DNA from: Combretum micranthum
Taxonomy: Eukaryota > Streptophyta > Magnoliopsida > Myrtales > Combretaceae
Assembly: GCA_024138025.1 (NCBI GenBank)
Contig: JAMXBD010001247.1
Coordinates: 1-64,000 of the forward strand
Direction: 5' to 3'
Length of the DNA stretch: 64,000 nt
This document shows, in pieces, positions 55,482-64,000 of the stretch. Numbering within the stretch: the stretch's first letter is position 1; every line of letters starts with the position of its first letter. The notes under the pieces are model-generated. The model made no database searches, was not told where the DNA came from, and saw only the letters and a program-made list of their open reading frames with translations. A program made the position numbers and the translations under genes.

Positions 55482-58400
55482 TGTCACGCCCCATAGGGTA
55501 TCATAAACGTAATAGCCCGCCACATACTATATAAGACTCACGAAATCCCTATTCTAGCCCTTCGGGAGTCTTGTATAGATATAAAGCGTCCTTTTACGAC
55601 AATAGAATACTCAATCAATGGAGTTAAGAAGTTTAATGCGGCATTCACTAGCCATAGATAATAAACCAAAATGCATATATATACAGTACAAAAGTCTAAG
55701 GGGCATTCCCCCGCAAAAATAATATCAAGTCCGTTACAGTCATCCAGAGTCTTTTAGTTTCCAACGGAAGTCTAAACAAAAGCGAAGTAAACTTCTAAGG
55801 GAAACTCCTATCTCCGGTACCTGAGCTGTGGCTTGCCTCGGCCTAAGCCAAATGAACTCGTGCTACAACAACTAAAAGCTATGGGGGCGTAAGCTAACTA
55901 GCTTAGTGAGTATAAACTTCCATATCACAATTAAGACAATTCATTCAAACAAGTGATTATTCAAGCAAATGGTATGCATTAGACAAATGAGTTCAACAAA
56001 CATATGACCAGTCGGAAATCATATGTGGATGGACTTGCGCCCTCCATCCCGGGTTAGCAGATTAACGAATCCTGCAGTACGACGCCGTTTAAGCTCACGG
56101 TCAACTGAATAATAATTCGTTTTGTGGATCACGATTAACCAATAATTTCGTTTTATGGATCACGATTAACCAACATATTCGTTTTATGGGTCACGAAAAA
56201 CCAAAAAATGCTAATGCTCCATCCCATCGTGATATGCATGAGTCCAATTATAATTGAGGTCAAATATGGATTATTCCAATTCTTTTAGGTATCCAACAAT
56301 TATTCGCATACAATCAATATAACTTCTAACTAAACAAGCAGCAGCTTAACACTCGATTTCGCTATTCCTTAATTTCAACTTCACATATCAACGACAGACA
56401 AGTATATAATTCCCATATACCCCATCATGCATGATCACCTTTTTATCTTTGCCTAAACAACTAATGCCACTATCATTACAATCACAAGCAATAATTGAGA
56501 GCGGAAGTAGTACTCACTCGGCCATGGTTCGCCGGTCTTTTAGTAATAATAATCGGGTGGTAATGTATCGTCTTGCTCGGGATCACCTACCAAATAAGAA
56601 TAACCTAATAAGAATCTCATCACTAAACTAATTTAAGCTATACATCTAAACTACACAAATTCGGAATTCTCGCTATTTGCGGAAGCTCCGACTTAAAAAG
56701 GCCATAACTTGGTCATTTTAACTCGGAATTTCGAAAATTTTATATCGATCTCTATCTACTTCGAAAGATCTATCTATTCCTAATATTATTTTCAATTTTG
56801 AAAACATTAAGGTCACGGAACAGTGGGATCAGTTCTGTTCTGTAACTTTTCCAATTCCAAAAAATTGTTTCGCATTTGATAAAAATGTTCTTAGTTGATG
56901 ATTCATGTATAAATGGTATATGAATGAATTCCTAATATGAATATCATGTAATGATCTCAATATATGCATGGTTTTGATGATCTTTGATGATGGACTCTCA
57001 TAAACTACTAATTATTAAGAACTCCATAATAATCACCTATGAAAAGCTATCCTTTTCAACTTTACATTCCCTAGGGTTTTTACGATTTTATTCTTGAAAT
57101 TTACTTACCATCTAAATAAAAATGAGTTCTCAATATCTATACTAATCATGACCTTCATTTATGCAAAAAAATCCACATTTTTCATTGGGTAAATATGTTT
57201 TTAAACAAGCTACTCACAAAAATCCGAATTTTGCAAATTTCCTTTTCTTGCATTTTCTTTATAAGAAAACTTGTTTAATGCATCAAAAATTGAAGCTTCA
57301 TTATATCTATCATCTAAGGACTCCATTTAACTCATAAAACATGCCATCTAAGCTTGGATACCAAGTGTTTATGTAGGCATCATCCTAAAATACGAATTTG
57401 ACTATTAATCACTATACCAATATTTTTCATTCTAGTCTTCACTACTTGTTTTACATTTTTCTTATGCTTGAACTCATCTAAACTTATGAAAATCATTCCT
57501 TAAGGACATCTATTACATATACCTTCCATTTTCTATGAAAAATATGAGTTTTAAAGTGGTTTTGGTGGTCTTTAAAATAGGGTTCCAAAATCATCCGAAT
57601 TTTCAACTAAACATTTCTAACCAAATATTTTTCTTTTCAAGCTTCTTGTCTTCTATACATGAAGATCTACCATCTAACAGATCTATACATAGGCAAGGCT
57701 ACATTTTTATGATCATCAATGCATGAAAATCAAAATAAACATATGGACATAAAGGTAGATGAAGATATAAATGTCTAAACATTAGATCTACTAAATATAA
57801 TGCATGAATCATGAGTTTCATGGCATGAACATAAATATCTATGCAAGATTCCTACTTACATGCATGAACAAGATAATATCTCAACAAAAACTCTTCTAAA
57901 CACTAGATCCACTTCTTGTGATGGCTTGTTATTCTTGTACAAGTGTTTTCATGTCCCTAGCATATGCTCATTGGGATTAAATGTGAAAAACACACATGAA
58001 TACTTTGCCATTACAAGAAAAGATAGGAATAGGGTTTAGAATCATCACCAAAAGAAGATTGGAAGATGAAATGAAGAGGAAAAGAGTTGTGTGTGTGAGT
58101 GAGAGAGGGGGGGGGGGGCAGCACGGCACAAATGGGAGAGAAAGAGAGGGTTTTCTTCTTTTAGAAAAAATTGAACAAGTGAAAATGAGAGAGAGAGAGA
58201 AAAAGAGCTTATATATGAATAGATTAGGGTTTTTAATTGAATAAAATAGCAAAAATAAATCAAATGAGAGGGGGAAAAGGGGGAGGGGGCACCGACCATA
58301 GGGGTGAGGGAGAGAGTTTGAAATTTTTTTACAAATTTGTATTTTATGTAATTAAAATGTAATAATTATTTAGAAACAAAAATTCTTGGAAAAGAAAATT

Positions 58401-58890
58401 GTAATGATAGTTGTAAGGATGTAAGAATAGGGTATGGGTAGTGTGTAGTGTAGGTTGTACTTGTGAATAGTAGACAAGACATCTACTTTATCGGTTGTAA
58501 CTAAAACATGGGAAAAGGCTATAACTGTAATTTTTAGCCCGAAAAATTATAAAATTGATATTTTTGGAATCCTTATAAAATTACGGTTCTAATGAATATT
58601 CCGAAACATTTTTTTGAGTTCGTGGTCTAGGGGCACGCTTTTCCGTAATTGAGCTCGGGAAGGCCCGGAATTGAAAAATTCCCGAATTTAAAACTTTCAA
58701 AGGTCTAAAATATACTTTAGAATGATAATTCATATTCATTTATTTTATAAAATTTCTTTTATTATGAAACCGAAGGAAACCGGATTTAGGGTTCCTAAGC
58801 TTCTCTCACAAGGCTTATACTGAACCGGATTAGGGTTTCGATTCTCAACCCTCGGGGTTTTCTTAACTACTGAGAATATCAGGGTTTACA
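55482..58890 (-). repeat. 5' LTR of Tekay element T (3409 bp)
   Basis: In element sense it starts TGTAAACCCTGA and ends GGGGCGTGACA. It has a TATA box (58210-58216), a CT-rich ATG-free leader interrupted by a run of C (G on the plus strand near 58109), a donor-like TTTTG/GTGATG near 58048, a micro-exon (56518-56586) with GTGAGT donor, and an acceptor-like TGTTGTAG ending at 55863. Confidence 0.96.
58210..58216 (-). promoter_or_regulatory. TATA box driving Tekay element T
   Basis: On the minus strand this reads TATATAA, about 680 bp into the 5' LTR. It would drive the element transcript, including the extra ORF. Confidence 0.7.
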
Positions 58891-59155
58891 GTTCTGTTAA
58901 GCCCTCAAGGCCTAGTTTCTTGAAAAAGGAGTAAGGCATGAGATTAATACTCGCCCCAAGATCAGCTAATGCTTTATCAACAGATAATTGCCCCACAACA
59001 CATGGAATAGTGAAACTTCTAGGATCTTTCAACTTTAGAGGTAACTTATTCTGAATAATCGAGGAGCAATTTGCTCCTACTTAAATTGTAGAAACATCCT
59101 CCAACCTCCTCTTGTTAGACAAAAGTTCCTTAAGGAACTTAGCGTATTTGGGCAT
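58891..59155 (-). pseudogene. Athila H protease, active-site part
   Basis: The minus strand reads SFTIPCVVGQLSVDKALADL and GASINLMPYSFFKKLGL. The DLGAS motif is the retropepsin active site of the Athila lineage. The Tekay element T interrupts the gene at 58890; the other half is at 44859-45291. Confidence 0.93.
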
Positions 59156-60482
59156 TTAAGAAAGAGCTTCCACAAATGGGAGATTAATGTGAAGTTGCTT
59201 GAACAGATCCAAGAATTTATCAAAATTTTCTTTATCCTTTTTCTGATGAAGACGAGCAGGATATGGTATTTTAGGTACATACTCTTTAACTGCTTGAGGT
59301 TGTTTCTTTTCTGGCTCAGCTGTGCCCTTCTCAGAATTCTCGTTTCTGTTAACTTCCTTCTCCAAATATTGCTCAGGCTCCTCCTCACCTCTGCTCAGAA
59401 TTTCCTTACCACTTCTCAAATTAATGGCTTGCACCTGTTCCTTAGGATCAGGCTCGATATTCCTAGGAAGAGATCCTGGCTATCTTTCTGAAAGCAGTTT
59501 GGCCATTTGGCCAATTTGTTGTTCCAAGGTGTGAATAGAAGCTTCTTGATTCCGATGATGTGCATCAGAACTCTGGATAAACTATGTTAGAAGTTCTTCC
59601 ACATTTGGCTTCTTCTCAGGTGGTGGAAGGGCAGGAAGTTGTTGATGCGTTGGTAATTGTTGCGGCTGTAGCTTATGAAACCCAGGTGGAAAATTGGGTC
59701 TTTGTGCATTATGGTTGCTCCAAGAAAAATTTGGATGATCTCTCCAACCTCGATTATATGTATTGCTATAGGGATTATAGTTTCCGGTTCCTTTGTCGAA
59801 TTTGTTCACAAAATTCGCTCCCTCCATGCTTGGGCTAACACCAGGAACATAGGAATCTCCCATTGAAAAATCTGAAAAGCCCATAGGAAAATTACATTAA
59901 GGTGAAGCATCCATATTTGGCATATGACTTGGCCCTGCATTTGACATAGGTTGCATTCTACTCATTTAAGCTGTAAGTGATGCAACTTGTGCTTGAAGTT
60001 GAGCAACTGCATCCGACTCATGATTGGTAGTTACTTGCCTCGGTTTATTTCTTTCACTATGCCAATAGAATGTGTTTCTTGCCATATCTTCTATCAAATC
60101 ATATGCCTCAGGAGCGCTTTTCTTCATCAGACTTCCACTAGCCACTGCATCAATCATAGTCTTCAATTGATCACTAAGGGAAGAATAGAAAATTCTAACC
60201 AAATCATGAAGAGAAATTCATGGTGAGGACAACGCCTAAGGAGTTCCTTGAACCTCTCCCAAACCTCATAGAGTGATTCACCCTCATACTGACGAAAGGA
60301 GAGTATATCATTTCTCACTTGAATTGTCTTGCTCGGTGGGAAAAATTGCTCCAAAAATTTGCTTGTCCTTCCATGGTTTTCAAAGCCTCTAGATTGGCTC
60401 TTCTTTCTCTTTGCCTCCTGTGAAATGTCCGGTCTATTTCAGGATCAAATTCAAAATTCTCCAATGAAGAACTACTTGTCAT
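59156..60482 (-). pseudogene. Athila H gag, with internal deletion and frameshifts
   Basis: The start is the ATG at 60482 (MTSSSSLENFEFDPEIDRTF). After about 40 codons the sequence jumps, with a frame change, to LEQFFPPSKTIQVRNDILSF and YEGESLYEVWERFKELLRRC. The family normally has more than 100 residues between these two points, so a large part of the capsid region is missing. Further on come KSAPEAYDLIEDMARNTFYW, YNRGWRDHPNFSWSNHNAQR and AINLRSGKEI, then RLHQKKDKENFDKFLDLFKQ and LHINLPFVEAL, all in the usual Athila order but in several frames. No zinc knuckle is clear. Confidence 0.9.
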
Positions 60483-60597
60483 AAACTACAAGAGATGAAA
60501 AATGGATTAGAATTTTTTTTAAAAAATAGAAAGAAGAGAAGAATATAAAATAAAAATGACTAAATTAGCAGCTAATAAGGCTTTCCTAATATTGCCA

Positions 60598-60617
60598 GAT
60601 CCCCGGCAACGATGCCA
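60598..60617 (-). other. Primer-binding site of Athila H (tRNA-Asp type)
   Basis: The minus strand reads TGGCATCGTTGCCGGGGATC. It matches the Athila site TGGCGCCGTTGCCGGGGATC at 18 of 20 bases and follows a short TTTT spacer after the LTR. Confidence 0.95.
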
Positions 60618-60625
60618 AAAACTTT

Positions 60626-61541
60626 TGATGTGTGTATGATCACCAAGTCTAAATTTATAATCCAATTAATTCAGATCTACACAAGGCAGCGCACCTATCT
60701 TGTAGTATGGAAATTAACTCGGATGTCGTCCTAAAGATCTATGGGCAATTACTAGTAATACCCTTTCACTACTATCTAGTCTAAATTTTCAAAAGATTGT
60801 ATTAACCCTAATAATTAATTATGCTAATAATTGACAAACCCTAATTATAGAATATGAAAGCTTTCCTTAATTTAATTCAATTCACAACAATGCCCTTAGC
60901 TTTGTTCCACCCTAACTCTTCATACTTATGATAAATTTAACTGATGAAAAAATCAAATCTTGAACTACGGGGATTCTAAATTAAACCAATTACTTTCTTC
61001 AAGTCAATTGATTCCTAATTTTACATGAGAAAATGAGAATCTCTTCCTTCACTCACGCCAATGTAAAATTGCATAAAACTCACAAACCCTAAATAAAGAT
61101 ATAATCTTTATTGCAGAAATTCGAAGCCTCCCTATGTCTAGGTGAAACATGCAAATTTATCATTCATATAAGATCTATCCTATTAGTTGAAATCTCTTTC
61201 TAACTAATAAGAATCAAACAAGCAATAATCCTAGCCAGAAAATTATCACAAGATAATTAAATCACATGAATGAATTCAAGATCAAAACTTTTCATCAATT
61301 GATAAGAATTCAGAACATGAGTTAGGGTTTCACAAAACCTAGAGCATATAAATCTACTCTTCCATATGATAAACAACAGAAACAATAGATCTAGAAGAGT
61401 TTAAATAAAACATAATGAAAAAAACCCCCTTTGAAACAATTGTTGTGACTCTGGATGTTTGTGCCTCCAATTCTTCTTGAAAAGCTCTCCAAAAGACGAA
61501 CTTTAGGGTTAGGAATGATATCTCACTCTCTCTCCTCTTCC
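60626..61541 (-). repeat. 5' LTR of Athila H, cut by Tekay LTR insertion
   Basis: Nearly identical to 31093-32009 of the 3' LTR. It stops after CTCTCCTCTTCC, where the Tekay LTR begins. The rest should lie beyond the right edge of the window. Confidence 0.93.
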
Positions 61542-64000
61542 TGTCAAGCCCCATAGGGTATCCTAAACGTAACAACTCGCCACATACTATATAAGACTCA
61601 CGAAGCCCCTATCCGAGCCTTTTCAGGAGTCTTGTATAGATGTAAAGCATCCCTTTACGACAATAGAATACTTAATCAATGGAGTTAAGAAATTTAATGC
61701 GGCATTCACTAGCCATAGATAATAAACCAAAACGCATATATATATATATACGTTACAAAAGTCTAAGGGGCATTCCCCTGCAAAATAATATCAAGTCCAT
61801 TTACAGTCATCCAGAGTCATTTAGTTTCCATCAGAAGTCTAAACAAAATCGAAGTAAACTTCTAAAGGAAACTCCTATCTCCGGTACCTGAGCTGTGGCT
61901 TGCCTCGGCCGAAGCCAAATGAACTCGTGCTGCAACAAGTAAAAACTATGGGGGCGTAAGATAACTAGCTTAGTGAGTATAAACTTCCATATCACAATTA
62001 AGACAAATCATTCAAACAAGTGATTATTCAAACAAATGGTATGCATCAGACAAATGAGTTCAACAAACATATGACCAGCCGGAAATCATATGTGGATGGA
62101 CTTGCGCCCTCCATCCCGGGTTAGCAGATTAACGAATCTTGCGGTACGATACCGTTTAAGCTCACGGTCAACTGAATAATAATTCATTTTATGGATCACG
62201 ATTAACCAACAATTTCGTTTTATGGATCACGATTAACCAACATATTCGTTTTATGGGTCACGAAAAACCAACAAATACTAATGCTCCATCCCATCGTGAT
62301 GTGCATGAGTCCAATTATAATTGAGGTCAAATATGGATTATACCAATTCTTTTAGGTGTCCAACAATTATTCGCATACAATCAATATAACTTCTAGCTAA
62401 ATAAGCAGCAGCTTAACACTCGATTTCGATATTTCTTAAGTTCAATTTCACATATCAACAACAGAAAAGTATATAATTCCCATATACCCCATCATGCATA
62501 ATCATCTTTTTTATCTTTGCCTAAACAACTAATGCTACTATCAATACAATTACAAGCAATAATTGAGAGCGGAAGTAGTACTTACTCGGCCATGGTTCGC
62601 CGATTTTTTAGTAATAGTAGTCGGGTGGTAATGTATCGTCTTGCTCGGGATCACCTACCAATTAAGAACAACCTAATAAGAATCTCATCACTAATCTAAT
62701 TCAAGCTATGCATCTAAACTACACAAAATCGGAATTCTCGCTATTTGTGGAAGCTCTGACTTAAAACGACCATAACTTGGTCATTTTAACTCGGAATTTC
62801 GCAAATTTTATATCGATCTCTATTGACTTCGAAAGATCTATCTATTTCTAGTATTATTTTCAAGTTTTGAAAACATTAAGGTCACGGAACAGTGGGATCA
62901 GATCTGTTCTGTAACTTTTCCAATTCCAAAAAATTGTTTCGCATTTGATAAAAATGTTCCTAGTTGATGATTCATCCATAGATGGTATATGAATGAATTC
63001 CTAATATGAATATCATGTAATGAGATCAATATATGCATGGTTTTGATGATCTTTGATTATGAACTCTTATGAACTTCTAATTATTAAGAATTTCATGATG
63101 ATCACTTATACAAAGCTATTCTTTCCAACCTTGCATTTCCTAGGGATTTTACGATTTTATTCTTGAAATTTACTTACCATCTAAATAAAAATGAGTTCTC
63201 AATATCTATACTAATCATGACCTTCATTTATGCAAAAAAATCCACATTTTTCATTGGGTAAATATGTTTTTAAACAAGCTACTCACAAAAATCCGAATTT
63301 TGCAAATTTCCTTTTCTTGCATTTTCTTTATGAGAAAACTTGTTTAATACATCAAAATTGAAGCTTCATTATATCTATTGTTTAAGGACTCCATCTGACT
63401 CTTAAAACATGCCATCTAAGCTTGGATACTAAGTGTTTACGTAGGCATCATCCAAAAATACGAATTTGACTATTAATCACTATATCAATATTTTTCATTC
63501 TAACTCCACTACCTGTTTTACATATTTCTCATGCCTAAACTCATCTAAACTTATGAAAATCATTCCTTAAGGGAATCCATTACATATACCTTCCATTTTT
63601 TATGAAAAATATGAGTTTTAAAGTGGTTTTGGTGGTTTTTAAGGTAGGATTCCAAAATCATCCGAATTTTCAACTAAGCATTTCTAACAAAATATTTTCT
63701 TTTTCAAGTTTCTTGTCTTCTATGCATGAGATCTACCACCTAATATATCTATACATAGGCAAGGCTACATTTTTATGATCATCAATGCATGAAAATCAAA
63801 ATAATCATATAAACATAAATGTAGATGAAGATGTGAATGTCTAAACACTAGATCTACCAAATATCATGCATGATTCATGAGTTTCATGGCATGAACATAA
63901 ATATCTCTACAAGATTCCTACTTTACATGCATGAACATCACATTATCTCATAAAAAACTCCTTTAAACTCTAGATCCACTTCTTGTGATGGCTTGATATT
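61542..64000 (-). mobile_element. Tekay-type LTR, incomplete at window edge
   Basis: It starts TGTCAAGCCCCATAGGG in plus coordinates and follows the T LTRs to the end of the window, about 2.46 kb of an expected 3.4 kb. The left target duplication would be CTTCC (61537-61541). It has three 31-bp units, and its micro-exon (62586-62654) uses GTAAGT instead of GTGAGT as donor. Whether it is a solo LTR or one end of a complete element cannot be decided here. Confidence 0.93.

Larger units (their letters stand above)
45292..58890 (-). mobile_element. Complete Tekay/Del-type chromovirus T (13.6 kb)
   Basis: A minus-strand Ty3/gypsy element with LTRs of about 3.4 kb, polypurine tract, iMet primer-binding site, gag, protease, RT, RNase H, integrase and a C-terminal chromodomain. 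Flanks are GTTCA (45287-45291) and GTTCT (58891-58895), a target duplication with one mismatch. Long LTRs with this chromodomain type mark the Tekay/Del lineage. In a 145-bp sample I count 8 differences between the LTRs, so the insertion is not recent. It has an extra 380-codon ORF between primer-binding site and gag. The gag-pol ORFs carry at least three in-frame stops and several frameshifts. Confidence 0.95.
31093..61541 (-). mobile_element. Athila-type LTR retrotransposon H, interrupted by four insertions
   Basis: A minus-strand Ty3/gypsy element of the Athila lineage. It has a 3' LTR (31093-32448), polypurine tract, env-position ORF, integrase, RNase H, RT, protease, gag, tRNA-Asp primer-binding site and a 5' LTR (from 60626) cut at 61541. 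Insertions are a copia solo LTR, a Tekay solo LTR, the complete Tekay element T and a Tekay LTR at the right edge. Removing the three internal insertions leaves about 12 kb between 31093 and 61541, a normal Athila size. Frameshifts, stops and a Gag deletion show it is dead. Confidence 0.93.

Overview
The window is a block of eudicot plant heterochromatin made almost entirely of nested LTR retrotransposons. It is AT-rich. Every protein fragment I can name belongs to a plant retroelement lineage: Athila, Tekay/Del-type chromovirus, a second chromodomain-bearing chromovirus, and Ty1/copia. I found no convincing host gene, tRNA or rRNA gene. The species cannot be named from this sequence. Most element boundaries rest on TG...CA ends plus 5-bp target-site duplications (TSDs) read directly from the sequence.

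Layout. (1) 1-6730: decayed intergenic DNA with an imperfect tandem duplication, a GA microsatellite, a MITE-like inverted repeat, a copia gag relic and a hAT-like relic. (2) 6731-8161: a solo Athila-type LTR. (3) 8998-28468: a plus-strand Athila-type relic E. It holds a solo Tekay-like LTR C (9117-12637, TSD GCTAA) and a solo Athila-type LTR X (14863-27405, TSD AGCAT). X contains a chromovirus A (16081-27038, TSD CTAGA), whose 3' LTR is itself split by a 4.95-kb solo Tekay-like LTR B (16257-21206). (4) 28469-31087: a gypsy LTR D with a primer-binding site but no surviving coding region. (5) 31093-61541: a minus-strand Athila element H with gag, protease, RT, RNase H, integrase and an env-position ORF. 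It is broken by a copia solo LTR (34550-36072, TSD TTAAC), a Tekay solo LTR (37111-40439, TSD TAGTG), a complete 13.6-kb Tekay element T (45292-58890, inserted in the Athila protease) and a further Tekay LTR running off the right edge (61542-64000).

Coding state. The gag-pol genes of A, H and T all carry stops or frameshifts, so none looks autonomous. The exception is a 380-codon uninterrupted ORF in T (54253-55395), placed between the primer-binding site and gag, where Tekay elements normally have no gene. It is acidic, carries a basic cluster near its C-terminus, and has a segment resembling part of Gag.

Most interesting signals. All Tekay-type LTRs here (three divergent subfamilies) share an ATG-free CT-rich leader and splice-like signals bounding a 64-69-nt micro-exon. 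In one frame the micro-exon differs between subfamilies mostly at synonymous sites and ends in a conserved PDYYY-stop. They also share a strongly conserved noncoding block just upstream of it. The Athila element carries a 62-bp tandem array in which most units can form a hairpin with a 10-bp stem and 5-nt loop. The A element has a 350-bp tandem duplication bounded by TCGACC microhomology.
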